A DNA stretch of 64,000 bases from Mycobacteroides franklinii (GTDB lineage: Bacteria; Actinomycetota; Actinomycetes; Mycobacteriales; Mycobacteriaceae), in assembly GCF_002013895.1 (NCBI RefSeq), contig NZ_MAFQ01000019.1, forward strand, positions 1 to 64,000. The letters are read 5' to 3'. The notes under the pieces are model-generated. The model had not been told where the DNA came from, did no database searches, and saw only the letters and a program-made list of their open reading frames with translations. The first letter of the stretch is position 1; each line of letters opens with the position of its first letter. Shown here piece after piece: positions 1-8,581 of this stretch. The position numbers were made by a program, and so were the translations under genes.

Positions 1-2
1 AA

Positions 3-1118
3 GTGATTCGCAGTCACTCAGACGAGGCGGCCGTGCTTGATGAACAGACCCTCAGCCTCGTGCTGAGCGAACCGCTTGGTGTGGTTGGTCAGGTGATCCC
101 CTGGAACTTTCCGTTGTTGATGGCAGCCTGGAAGATTGCCCCGGCAATCGCCACAGGGAACACCGTGGTGATCAAGCCATCGGAGATGACGCCGGTCAGC
201 ATTTCCGAACTGGCAAAGATTTTCGCGCAAGTTCTTCCCCCCGGTGTCGTCAACATCGTCACCGGCACAGGGCCGGTTGCCGGCCAGGCCGTGCTGGATC
301 ACCCGACGGTACAGAAGCTGGCATTCACCGGTTCCACCCGAGTCGGCTACACCGTCGCCGAAGCCGCAGCCAAAAGACTGGTACCAGCAACGCTGGAGCT
401 GGGCGGCAAATCGGCGAATATCGTTTTCCCCGACGCGAATTGGGACAAGGCCGTCGAGGGGGCAGCCCTGGCGATTCTATGGAATCAAGGCCAAGCCTGC
501 GAATCCGGAGCTCGCCTCTTCATTCACGAGTCGATCTACGACCGTTTTATCGACGAACTAAAAGCCAAGTTCACCACGGCCCGCGTGGGGGATCCCCTCT
601 CACCAGACACCCAGGTGGGCTCGTTGATCAGCAAAGCCCAGCTGGAGCGCGTGTTGGGCTATGTAGAAACCGGTCGTGCTGAAGGTGCCACGGTTTTGAC
701 GGGTGGTCGCCGGCTCACTGGCGGGGACTACGATTCCGGATTCTTTGTCGAGCCGACAATATTGGTCGATGTGCGCAACGATATGCGCGTTGCATCGGAA
801 GAGATCTTCGGCCCCGTTCTCGTTGTTATCCCATTCAAGGACGAGGATGAAGTTATCGCCTTGGCCAACGACTCAGAATACGGACTCGCCGGCACAGTGT
901 GGACCCAAGACATCAACCGTGCACTTCGCGTGGCACGCGCGGTGGAGACCGGTCGGATGTGGGTGAACACCGCCCATGAGATCCCTGCGCATGCACCTTT
1001 CGGGGGCTACAAGAAATCCGGCCTGGGCCGCGAAGCCTACAAATCCATGCTTGACGCGTACACCCACAAGAAGAACATCTACGTGAGCATGAACGAAGCT
1101 CCGCGCGGACTGTTCTAA
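3..1118 (+). CDS. Aldehyde dehydrogenase family protein (5' end outside the window)
   Basis: This is the C-terminal 371 residues or so of an NAD(P)+-dependent aldehyde dehydrogenase, which normally has about 480-500 residues. The reading frame is open to the window edge, so the true start lies upstream. Visible landmarks are the substrate/cofactor motif PWNFP (about residues 33-37), the general base Glu in LELGGKS (about 132) and the catalytic Cys in GQACESG (about 166). The C-terminal PFGGYKKSGLGRE signature is also present. It oxidises an aldehyde to the acid in the cytosol; the substrate cannot be read. An Old Yellow Enzyme gene follows after 61 bp on the same strand, which suggests co-transcription in a detoxification or degradation unit. 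Confidence 0.9.
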   Translation: MIRSHSDEAAVLDEQTLSLVLSEPLGVVGQVIPWNFPLLMAAWKIAPAIATGNTVVIKPSEMTPVSISELAKIFAQVLPPGVVNIVTGTGPVAGQAVLDHPTVQKLAFTGSTRVGYTVAEAAAKRLVPATLELGGKSANIVFPDANWDKAVEGAALAILWNQGQACESGARLFIHESIYDRFIDELKAKFTTARVGDPLSPDTQVGSLISKAQLERVLGYVETGRAEGATVLTGGRRLTGGDYDSGFFVEPTILVDVRNDMRVASEEIFGPVLVVIPFKDEDEVIALANDSEYGLAGTVWTQDINRALRVARAVETGRMWVNTAHEIPAHAPFGGYKKSGLGREAYKSMLDAYTHKKNIYVSMNEAPRGLF

Positions 1119-1179
1119 ATCGCGTATCCCATCGCTGCACAAGATTTAAACCATCACACCAACACCGGAAAGAAAAGAA

Positions 1180-2304
1180 ATGAAAGACTCAGTGCTGTTC
1201 ACCGCTACCAAGCTCGGCCCCTATGAGGTCAAGAATCGCATCGTTCTTCCCCCGTTGACCCGTTCGCGCAGTTCGCAGCCCGGCAACGTACCCAACGAAC
1301 TCATGGCGGATTACTACACGCAGCGCAGTGGCGCCGGGTTCATGGTGACCGAAGGTACGCAGATCGAACCGCGCGGGCAGGGCTACGCCTGGACACCCGG
1401 GATCCACAACCTTGAACAGGTTGCGGGTTGGCGCAAAGTCACCGATGCGGTTCACACCGCCGGTGGGGTGATCTTCAACCAGCTCTGGCATGTGGGACGG
1501 GTGTCGCACACCTCGTTGCAGCCCGACGCCGGCGCACCGGTCGCCCCGTCGGCCATCACCGCGGACGCCGTGAAGGTTTTCGTGGAAACGGGCCCGGGAG
1601 CCGGAGCGCTGGCGCCGCCGTCGCCGCCGCGGGCTCTGACGACCGGCGAGGTCAAAGACGTCGTGCAGCTCTACGCCGACGCCGCGCGCAATGCTCTCGA
1701 CGCCGGATTCGACGGGGTGGAAATCCACTCAGCCAACGGGTACTTGGTCAACCAGTTCATGTCCACCCATACCAACCACCGCAACGACGAATACGGCGGT
1801 TCCCTGCAGAATCGCCTCCGGTTCCTGCGCGAGGTGGTCGAGGCAGTTGCCGGCGTCGTCGGTAAAGACCGTCTGGGTGTGCGGTTTTCGCCATTGTTCA
1901 CCACTACTGGCGAAGACCGTGTCTACCTTGGCCTGGTTGAAGATGACCCCCATGAGACCTACATCGAGGCGGTAAAGATCCTCGAAGAGGTTGGCATCGC
2001 ATATGTGTCGTTGGCTGAGGCCGACTGGGACAACGCTCCCGAAATGCCGGAAAGCTTCCGTGTCGCAGTGCGCGAAAACTTCAGCGGAACCATCCTACTG
2101 GCGGGCAAGTACACCGCCGAACGCGCAGTCCGTGCCATTGAGGCTGGCTGGGCCGACTTGATCGCCTTCGGCCGACCGTTCATCGCCAACCCAGACCTGC
2201 CCGAACGGATCGCCAACGACTGGCCGCTCAACACCCCGGACCCGAGCACCATGTACGGCGGCACCGAGAAAGGCTACACCGATTACCCCACCTACCGTAG
2301 CTAG
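1180..2304 (+). CDS. Old Yellow Enzyme family NADH:flavin oxidoreductase (NemA-like)
   Basis: This 374-residue protein is a full-length FMN-dependent ene-reductase of the OYE/N-ethylmaleimide reductase type. The TIM-barrel landmarks are present: an N-terminal KNRIVLPPLTRSR segment, QLWHVGR (about 101-107) and the substrate-anchoring His/Asn pair in IHSANGY (about H183 and N186). The C-terminal phosphate-binding region reads IAFGRPFIANPDL. Such enzymes reduce activated C=C bonds of electrophiles, or nitro groups and nitrate esters. An AG-rich ribosome site precedes the ATG. It follows the aldehyde dehydrogenase and ends in a strong hairpin; an ArsR-type regulator lies downstream. Confidence 0.92.
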   Translation: MKDSVLFTATKLGPYEVKNRIVLPPLTRSRSSQPGNVPNELMADYYTQRSGAGFMVTEGTQIEPRGQGYAWTPGIHNLEQVAGWRKVTDAVHTAGGVIFNQLWHVGRVSHTSLQPDAGAPVAPSAITADAVKVFVETGPGAGALAPPSPPRALTTGEVKDVVQLYADAARNALDAGFDGVEIHSANGYLVNQFMSTHTNHRNDEYGGSLQNRLRFLREVVEAVAGVVGKDRLGVRFSPLFTTTGEDRVYLGLVEDDPHETYIEAVKILEEVGIAYVSLAEADWDNAPEMPESFRVAVRENFSGTILLAGKYTAERAVRAIEAGWADLIAFGRPFIANPDLPERIANDWPLNTPDPSTMYGGTEKGYTDYPTYRS

Positions 2305-2315
2305 TAACCGAACCA

Positions 2316-2354
2316 CGTCTTGCCGTGCAGTCGATCAGGCTGCACGGCAAGACG
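2316..2354 (+). terminator. Strong hairpin downstream of the OYE gene
   Basis: A perfect 15-bp inverted repeat has arms at 2316-2330 and 2340-2354 around a 9-nt loop, starting 11 bp after the OYE stop codon. There is no clear T-tract, as is common for mycobacterial terminators. It probably ends the aldehyde dehydrogenase/OYE transcript. Confidence 0.7.
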
Positions 2355-2693
2355 AGTCGCACCTCGGACGCTCCGCGGCCCAGCCGAACCGCCTACGAGA
2401 AACGTTTCATGCGGACCCAACCGCGAAGCCGCCAACGAGGTACGACATGCGCCGACGACGATCACCGATGGGCCGCGCAGCGTTCTGGCCAACTACCCAG
2501 CGCATCGGCACAAACTCGCAGGTACGCTAGTCCCTATACACGACAGGATCCGCAACATGTCCGTTCTCCAGCTCCCGGTGTGTCGAACTAGCAACGCCGC
2601 CACTGGATGTAGGCCCACGTTTACTAACTACTGTGCAACATCCGTCAGATCGGCGGCCCACCCGCGTAGCATGACCACGAAAGGGATCATAAA
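2355..2693. other. Intergenic, no gene seen
   Basis: The stretch between the terminator and the ArsR-type gene has only short overlapping frames without family resemblance or a ribosome site. It should hold the promoter of the downstream regulator, but no clear -35/-10 pair was picked out. Confidence 0.5.
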
Positions 2694-3041
2694 ATGCTGA
2701 GCACTTCACCTGAACGTACTAATTCCCAGAATTCAATAAGTATTGATGTCAACGAGGCATTGAAAGCCCTCGATAACCCTACCCGATTAACGATACTCAG
2801 TTGGCTCAAGGATCCGCGAAAAAATTTTCCCGAACAGGATATCGATCCACAAGAAGTCGGCGTGTGCGTGAGTATCATTCAAAAGCATGTCGGCTTATCA
2901 CAGTCGACAGTGTCGTCATATATGGCAGTTCTGCAACGCGCGCAATTGGTAACCTCCCGACGTATCGGGCCCTGGACGTACTACAAAAGGCACGAAAAGA
3001 ATATTGAGTCGCTGCTGGAAGCCTTGAATGCGCTGATTTAA
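2694..3041 (+). CDS. ArsR-family winged-helix transcriptional regulator
   Basis: This 115-residue protein has the ArsR/SmtB pattern: an N-terminal helix with LDNPTRLTILSWL, a recognition region LSQSTVSSYMAVLQRAQLV, and a wing ending in WTYYKRHE. One Cys (in VGVCVS) precedes the recognition helix. No second metal-binding Cys is visible, so metal sensing of the classical CxC type is unlikely. A reactive-electrophile sensor with a single thiol would fit the OYE/aldehyde dehydrogenase neighbours, but that is inference. The ATG has an AAAGGGA ribosome site. The gene is clearly richer in A+T than its neighbours, which points to separate acquisition. Confidence 0.85.
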   Translation: MLSTSPERTNSQNSISIDVNEALKALDNPTRLTILSWLKDPRKNFPEQDIDPQEVGVCVSIIQKHVGLSQSTVSSYMAVLQRAQLVTSRRIGPWTYYKRHEKNIESLLEALNALI

Positions 3042-3354
3042 CCGCTGCGCGCTCTCCTTCGCTGACCAACTGAGCACGAGCCAGCCAGGTAATAGCCTGC
3101 GGTAAAAGCTACAGCCGTCATTTCACTTTTAACTGAACACGCAAGGACGCGGGGCTACCATCATTAACTGAGACGGCTTGATATTGCTTCGCGCAGCCCA
3201 GCCCGGCATCCACGTCAACGCCATACCGTTACAGAGGCAACTCCACTATGTCACCAAGTTCTGACAAACAGATCGGCGCCGCCCCAATCGCTCTTCCCGA
3301 ACGTTCTCGATACATCCGGCACATGCGGCAGGTCAGTCATTTCGCGGAGTATCG
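3042..3354. other. Intergenic, no gene seen
   Basis: About 310 bp of moderately AT-rich DNA lies between the ArsR-type gene and the HAD gene. No coding frame with family resemblance is visible, and no strong hairpin was found. A CGGAG ribosome site for the HAD gene lies at its right end. Confidence 0.4.
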
Positions 3355-4143
3355 ATGACGCCAACGCCTGTCGTATTCAGCGACCTGGACGGTACGCTAT
3401 ACGTTGGTGACGAGCTCGTTCCCGGCGCGCCTGAGGCTGTGACAAGACTCCGAAACATGGGTTGCACGCTCCGTTTTCTCACCAACACCGATACTGTGCC
3501 ACCACAGACCCTCCAAGAAACACTGCGCGAGCGCGGATTCGACGTTCGTGTCGGCGAAGTTTTCACCCCCGTATCCGCTGCCCTGCAACTCTTTGAAGCA
3601 ACGCGCGGCCGGATCAACGTATTGCCGGTGGTGTCAAGCGCCTTGCTTCCGACATTTGCCCCCTACCGCCACGCCGGCGGTGCGATCACCCATGTCGTCG
3701 TCGGCAACACTCACGACACGCTAACGCATCAGCTACTCGACTTGGCGTTTCGCGCTCTCGAGCGCGGTGCGACCCTTATAGCACTCCAAAGAGGGAAGTA
3801 TCGAAAACGCCCCGACGGCAACCATATCGACACCGGTGCGATCACGGCAGCGCTTGAGCACGCCACCGGCGTCACCAGCAAACTCCTCGGCAAACCATCA
3901 CCAGAATTTCTGCGATCCGCCGCAGCGAGCGTGCCCGTCAAGCCGAACGCACTCTGGCTGATCGGCGACCAACCCGCCAACGATATTGCCATGGGAAACG
4001 CGGTAGGCGCACACACAATCCAGGTACGCACCGGCATGTATGCCGACCAAATCGACCTTACCCAGACACATCCCGCAGAAACCACTCTGGACTCCATCGT
4101 TGACATGCCCGCTTGGCTAACGCGCAACGAGCACCAGCACTGA
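3355..4143 (+). CDS. HAD-superfamily subfamily IIA phosphatase (NagD/LHPP-like)
   Basis: This 262-residue cytosolic phosphatase shows all four HAD motifs. Motif I is DLDGTLY (nucleophile Asp near residue 10), motif II is FLTNTD, the motif III lysine lies in LGKPSPEF, and motif IV is IGDQPANDI. The large cap between motifs II and III places it in subfamily IIA with NagD, phosphoglycolate phosphatase and LHPP. The substrate cannot be inferred. A CGGAG ribosome site precedes the ATG. It stands alone between two non-coding gaps. Confidence 0.88.
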   Translation: MTPTPVVFSDLDGTLYVGDELVPGAPEAVTRLRNMGCTLRFLTNTDTVPPQTLQETLRERGFDVRVGEVFTPVSAALQLFEATRGRINVLPVVSSALLPTFAPYRHAGGAITHVVVGNTHDTLTHQLLDLAFRALERGATLIALQRGKYRKRPDGNHIDTGAITAALEHATGVTSKLLGKPSPEFLRSAAASVPVKPNALWLIGDQPANDIAMGNAVGAHTIQVRTGMYADQIDLTQTHPAETTLDSIVDMPAWLTRNEHQH

Positions 4144-4536
4144 TAGCCATCTAGCCGTACGACGGTGCCTGCGCTGTGAGTGTGGCAGTAACCGGTGTAC
4201 GCGGCTTTACGGCCCGTGCCGCCAGACGTGCTCATCCACCCCGCGCACCGCCACGCCATCCAAGCGGGCCTGGTCAGCGATGAGCAAACCGCTGGCCCAC
4301 CGTCAGTTCGGCTGAGAGCGCCCCGCGGCGCCTTCGGCCCACACTGGACCGCCTATGACCGATCAACCGAAAGGCCCTCTGGCACTGGGAAGCCCGTCCC
4401 ACCCGGCGCCACGAGACCAGCAACCGCGACCCGCCCACAAGCCTGACCCCGTCAACTGCGACCCGGAGTCCGGCGACCATCGCCTTGGACGGAAATCGAG
4501 ACTAAGACGCCCTAATACCACCTTCCTAGATATAGC
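4144..4536. other. Intergenic, no gene seen
   Basis: Roughly 390 bp follow the HAD gene. Short frames run through it, but none has a ribosome site, length or composition that supports a gene. Confidence 0.4.
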
Positions 4537-4561
4537 GATATCGCGATATCTGGATTAGAAT
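4537..4561 (+). promoter_or_regulatory. Palindromic operator overlapping a leaderless promoter
   Basis: A perfect 14-bp palindrome, GATATCGCGATATC (4537-4550), is followed by a near-consensus -10 hexamer TAGAAT (4556-4561). The GTG start of the next gene lies 7 nt after the -10, which matches a leaderless transcript starting at the GTG. The palindrome occupies the -35/spacer area, so a dimeric repressor bound there would block polymerase. It resembles the ATATC/GATAT dyads bound by PadR-like regulators; that assignment is inference. Confidence 0.6.
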
Positions 4562-4568
4562 CGTAGGA

Positions 4569-4856
4569 GTGACGCTCCGATCGGCAATTAATCTGCGAGG
4601 GCCGCAACTGACGCGGCGCCCAGCGAAAGTCGCCCAGCTGCTACTTGCCGGGTCGGCGTGCGTCGCTGCGATAGTATTCGCCGCAACGGCGACAGCTGAG
4701 GATTCTGCTAGCGATGCTGGAGCTGAATCGCCCAGCATCAGAATGACACTCGGCGAGACGACGACCAAGACGACGGCTCCTTCTGAACCTCGCACTCCGT
4801 TCGCTGAGCCAGCCGTCAAGGCAATGGTGCCCTGCGGATTCACATTCGGCTGCTGA
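4569..4856 (+). CDS. Small secreted hypothetical protein
   Basis: This 95-residue protein has a basic N-terminus (to about residue 20), a hydrophobic stretch LLLAGSACVAAIVFAATATA and a likely signal-peptidase site after ATA (about 43). The mature part is short, rich in Thr, Ser and Pro, and ends in a Cys-containing tail CGFTFGC. Small exported proteins with a similar GETTT...AP...VP tail occur widely in mycobacteria; no function is known to me. The GTG start at 4569 is supported by the -10 hexamer 7 nt upstream, which implies leaderless translation. Confidence 0.6.
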   Translation: MTLRSAINLRGPQLTRRPAKVAQLLLAGSACVAAIVFAATATAEDSASDAGAESPSIRMTLGETTTKTTAPSEPRTPFAEPAVKAMVPCGFTFGC

Positions 4857-5444
4857 GCGTGCCCAAGAGACTGCCAAGGTCATCCCAATCGATCCAAACG
4901 ACAGACCCAGTCTAGCCACCCGGATCTTTCATCCGAAACCCGTGAAGTGGAGGGTGTTTCGTGATCAGCAAGGACATGCCTGAGGCTGGGCGGCCGTCGC
5001 TGATGGCCATGTCTAATGATTTGACCACCAAGGTGGCAATCGCCTTCGAGGCTATCGGTCAGCCGACGATGCTGCGACTGACCCTGTCGATGACAGCGCA
5101 GCAGTGCAACAGCCTTCGATGCTGCGGTGTTGGACATATAGCATTGACCTGCAACTTATTTGGAACGAGATGCTGTAGCAGGGGCTGACCAGATAATCGA
5201 CTGTGACCGCACCGCAGTGGACGTTGGAGCCACTCTGGTCCGGGCAAGTGTAGATGCCGGTCAGCCGTATCAGGGACCGACTTGGTGCGGGGGCTCCCTC
5301 GTCGGGACACCTTGGCGCACTTGGTGTTCGATGTCGTTTTGCTTGGTCCACTGAGAAGGGTGACCGGGTAGATGCCCAGATTGCCGGCGGACTAGCTCGG
5401 TGAAGTTCCCCGAGAGCGTGGAGGCATCGACAATAGGGGTCGAG
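4857..5444. other. Non-coding or decayed region
   Basis: Nearly 600 bp between the secreted protein and an IS3 remnant. Several frames of 60-75 codons exist on both strands, but none looks like a protein family. The presence of a stop-riddled transposase piece just downstream suggests that this is eroded mobile DNA. Confidence 0.4.
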
Positions 5445-5615
5445 ATGCCAGAGAAACGGAAGAAGTACGACTAGGAGTTCCGTGAGGGTGCGGTCCAGAT
5501 CGTCGAAGAAACGGGTAAGCCGGATCGCCCAGGTTGCTCGTGACCTGAGCGCGTATGAGGGCACGCTGGGTAGCGCGGACACGGGCGGCCCGCGAGGGTC
5601 GCGGTGAGCTGACCC
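5445..5615 (+). pseudogene. Remnant of an IS3-family OrfA transposase
   Basis: Translation from the ATG gives MPEKRKKYD, a stop, then EFREGAVQIVEETGKP. After a one-base frame change it continues IAQVARDLSAYEGTLG. This is the N-terminal HTH of an IS3-family OrfA (typical form YDREFREGAV...IAQVARDLGV). It contains an in-frame stop, a frameshift and no downstream OrfB, so it is dead. Confidence 0.8.
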
Positions 5616-5618
5616 AGT

Positions 5619-6446
5619 CTAGCTGTATGTATCGCGCCAGTGGATCATATCTTTGAGTTCGCGAAAGTCGAATCCGTCTGCATCCGGGTGGATTTCAGTG
5701 GTAAAGAACGTTACCCCCATACTCGCAAATGCGTCGGCGTCGGCGCGGCCTGTCCAGTGCACTGCGCGTTCAATCGCCGACTCATCGCGCCCTACTACCT
5801 GTGCCAACTCGCCAAGCAGTGCATTCTTACGCCGGTACTCGGCGGGGCTGGCGAACGTATGCCAGATGTCGGCGTACCGTGCCACCAAAGGCAGCGTGCG
5901 GCGCACCCCCATGCCGCCGATGAGAATCGGGATGCTGCGTGTCGGAGCCGGTATCAGTTTGTCGAGCCGCTCGCTTATGCGTTTCAGGCTGCGCTCGAAT
6001 AGGTCCATCCGTGACTTGACGGTACCGTACTCATAACCGTAAACGACGTAATCCTTTTCATACCAACCGGATCCAATCCCCAGAATCAGGCGGCCATCGC
6101 TGATGTGATCGACTGTGCGGGCCATGTCAGCGAGAAGATCCGGATTGCGGTAACCGACACCAGTTACGAGCAAGCCGATCTCGGCGCGTGAGGTGATCTC
6201 GCCCCATGAGGCCAGCGACGTCCAGCCTTCGAAATTATTGACGTCGGGCTGCACGGGTAGGAGCTCGGGCAACCCGTCGGAGGTCGGGGCGGTTGCGGGT
6301 TTATGGAAATGGTCGTAGCCGAAGATTGCGTCTACGCCGAGTTGTTCAGCGGTGATCACTGCGTCGCGCCAGGTGCGGTAGTCAGGGGTGTCTCCTGGCC
6401 ACAGCTGCACACCGACGCGAATAGGCAGGTTCCGACGGCTAGACAT
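5619..6446 (-). CDS. LLM-class (luciferase-like) F420- or FMN-dependent oxidoreductase
   Basis: This 275-residue protein belongs to the bacterial luciferase-like monooxygenase fold. It has the strand VGVQLWPGD, the GYDHFHKP loop, LVTGVGYRNPDLLADMARTVDHISDGRLILGIGSGW and a C-terminal PILIGGMG. The LGIGSGW signature is typical of mycobacterial F420-dependent members. The substrate is unknown. The start at 6446 is preferred over the upstream in-frame ATG at 6461 because GAGG lies at a proper distance from it. It lies downstream of an SDR gene on the same strand, so the two probably form an operon. Confidence 0.85.
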   Translation of the reverse strand: MSSRRNLPIRVGVQLWPGDTPDYRTWRDAVITAEQLGVDAIFGYDHFHKPATAPTSDGLPELLPVQPDVNNFEGWTSLASWGEITSRAEIGLLVTGVGYRNPDLLADMARTVDHISDGRLILGIGSGWYEKDYVVYGYEYGTVKSRMDLFERSLKRISERLDKLIPAPTRSIPILIGGMGVRRTLPLVARYADIWHTFASPAEYRRKNALLGELAQVVGRDESAIERAVHWTGRADADAFASMGVTFFTTEIHPDADGFDFRELKDMIHWRDTYS

Positions 6447-6469
6447 ATTGATATACCTCATATTTCAAT
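6447..6469 (-). promoter_or_regulatory. AT-rich imperfect inverted repeat at the LLM gene start
   Basis: ATTGATATA (6447-6455) and TATTTCAAT (6461-6469) form an inverted repeat with one mismatch around a 5-nt centre, directly upstream of the preferred start codon. It could be an operator or part of a translation-start structure. No cognate regulator is identified. Confidence 0.35.
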
Positions 6470-6564
6470 GGGATGAGCAGGACACTTATTAATCGATGCA
6501 CGCTGCATTCGGCTCCCGTGTGATCGGAATTGATGGCAGCATGGACTGTGCGGTTAGCCGGTGT

Positions 6565-7311
6565 TCAGACGGCGGTGCGGCCGCCATCTACAGCGAGGGT
6601 GACCCCGTGGATGTAGCTGGCTTGGTCGCTCGCCAAGAACACAATCGAGTTGGCGATTTCTTCAGCCTGCGCGGGACGGCCCGCGGGAGCAGGGCCAACC
6701 AGCCTGCGAAGCCCCTCACCCATAGCTGCGGTGCCTTCGGTGAATGTCGGTCCTGGACTGACCGCGTTGACCCGTATGCCCCGCGGTCCGTACTCGGCTG
6801 CCCACGTTTTGGTGAGGGATACGACCGCAGCTTTGCTGGCGCCGTACAGACTGGTTCCGACGTTTCCGTACTCGGCGACCATCGTAGTGACATTGACGAT
6901 CACGCCATTGCCGCGTTCGGCCATCTTGGGGGCTAGTTCGGCTACCAAGAAGAACGGAACGCGAACGTTGAGATTGAACACCGCGGTGAAATCTTCTTCG
7001 GTCATCGATTCGGTTGGTCCGAACGGATAGACGCCGGCGTTGTTCACCAGCACGTCGATATGGCCGAGCCGTGTAACAGCCTCAGCAGCGAGCAGCCTCG
7101 CGGATTCGGCGTCGTGCAGGTCACTGCTGAGAAACTCGGCCTTGCCGCCCGTGGACTCGATCTCTCCTACTACCTGTTGCCCACGCTCCGCGTTCCGGCC
7201 TGACACTGCCACTACGGCACCGTGACTAGCCAGAGAGACGGCAACAGCCCGCCCGATTCCGCTAGTTCCGCCGGTGATGAGAACGCGTGCCTCGGACAGT
7301 TGGACAGCCAT
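6565..7311 (-). CDS. SDR-family NAD(P)-dependent oxidoreductase
   Basis: This 248-residue classical short-chain dehydrogenase/reductase has the cofactor motif TGGTSGIG near the N-terminus, NNAG after the fourth strand, a YGASK active-site motif and the C-terminal PGP..T region. It ends in a typical AVDGGRTAV tail. The GRN after the second strand suggests NADP preference, as inference. The substrate cannot be named. It is upstream of, and co-directional with, the LLM oxidoreductase. Confidence 0.9.
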   Translation of the reverse strand: MAVQLSEARVLITGGTSGIGRAVAVSLASHGAVVAVSGRNAERGQQVVGEIESTGGKAEFLSSDLHDAESARLLAAEAVTRLGHIDVLVNNAGVYPFGPTESMTEEDFTAVFNLNVRVPFFLVAELAPKMAERGNGVIVNVTTMVAEYGNVGTSLYGASKAAVVSLTKTWAAEYGPRGIRVNAVSPGPTFTEGTAAMGEGLRRLVGPAPAGRPAQAEEIANSIVFLASDQASYIHGVTLAVDGGRTAV

Positions 7312-7628
7312 CGTTCATCCTGCTTTCTTATGGTCGACCGGATTGTGTGCCGCGGCCAAGGTTTTCTTCGTACTATCACGTGCGACTAATGAGTGTGCGG
7401 ACGACGGTCAAGCGTTACAAGTCTCGGCCGTCCCGCAGAGTGCTATAGGGTTCAGCGTGGCGATGCTCGCGCTGGAGCACCCGTGTGTGCAGGGTCTGCT
7501 GGCAAGCCGATCCCGAGTGGAAGGACAAGTATTGCGTTCGTCGGGCTTACGACCCCGCCCACCGCGAACTGGACACCGCGGGCGGACTGACACATCCGGC
7601 CAGTTCTAGCGATGAGGAGGTCGTCCCG
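7312..7628. other. Divergent promoter region
   Basis: About 320 bp separate the SDR gene (minus) from the hydrolase-OsmC gene (plus). No convincing gene lies here, although the hydrolase frame stays open upstream of its start. It should contain promoters for both directions. An AGGAGG ribosome site near 7615 fixes the downstream start at 7629. Confidence 0.5.
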
Positions 7629-8516
7629 ATGAGCAATTCAGAACGCGTGACGTTCGCTGGCAGTAGCGGTTCGCTGTCTGGGCGGCTGGAGACTCCAGAA
7701 CAGCCGCCCACGACGTGGGCGGTATTCGCGCACTGCTTTACCTGTGGAAAAGACAACTCGGCTGCGGCGCGAATCTCTCGTGCCCTCACCGGCAGTGGTA
7801 TCGGCGTCCTACGCTTCGACTTCACGGGGTTGGGGGACTCCGAGGGCGACTTCGCCGCGACAGGATTCAGTTCCAATGTCGATGACTTGGTGTGTGCAGC
7901 CGACTTCATGCGAGCGAGCCACGGTGCGCCAACGATGCTGATTGGGCACTCCCTCGGTGGGGCTGCGGTGCTTGCGGCGGCGTCGCGAATCAATGATGTC
8001 AATGCCATTGCCGTTATTGGTACACCGGCAGATCCCGGTCACGTAGCGGGCCTGCTGCGCCAGTCACGCGACGACATCGCGGCAGGTGAGGCGACTATAT
8101 CTATCGCCGGTCGCGAGTTCCGTCTGCAGCGGCAGTTCCTCGACGACATCGCAGCACAGCCCCAGCGGGAACGTATCCGAGCGGCCGACGCTGCACTCCT
8201 AGTGTTGCACTCGCCGACCGACCAGGTGGTCTCAGTCGACAATGCCCGAGAGATCTTCGACATCGCGCGGCACCCTAAATCCTTTGTCGCACTTGACGGC
8301 GCTGATCATCTGCTCAGCTGCCGCGACGACGCCGAGTACGCCGCTACTGTGATAGCTGCCTGGGCTGGCCGTTACCTGAAGCACCATGCGAGCACAGCTC
8401 TGACTCGCAGCGGCCCTCCGCCTAGTGACGACGGTGTCGTACGGGTCGCAGAGCGGGGTGATGCGGGAAGTCTCACCCAGGACATCACGGTCGGCTCGCA
8501 GGGCGTGTCTCATTGA
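7629..8516 (+). pseudogene. 5' part of an alpha/beta hydrolase-OsmC fusion gene split by an IS256-family element
   Basis: About 295 residues of an alpha/beta hydrolase: oxyanion region AHCFTCG (about 34-40), nucleophile Ser in GHSLGG (about 108) and a C-terminal His in DGADHLLS. After about residue 270 the sequence turns into the start of an OsmC domain (AERGDAGSLTQDITVGS), then meets a stop created at the insertion-sequence edge. The rest of OsmC resumes in frame at about 9902, beyond the IS. The fused hydrolase/OsmC architecture is a known bacterial family. The truncated hydrolase domain could still fold; the fusion protein cannot be made. Confidence 0.85.
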
Positions 8517-8531
8517 CTGTGTAAGTGGTTG
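8516..8531 (+). repeat. IS256-family left terminal inverted repeat
   Basis: ACTGTGTAAGTGGTTG matches the reverse complement of 9883-9898 with a single mismatch (G/A at position 12). The similarity continues a few bases inward. Confidence 0.85.
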
Positions 8532-8581
8532 GGCCTGAATGGTGGTCAGGCATGCTGGCCACCGGACAGGAGTGAATCGCT

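Noticed and set aside
5160..5354. Short plus-strand frame before the IS3 remnant
   Set aside because: No family resemblance and no ribosome site; it sits in what looks like eroded mobile DNA.
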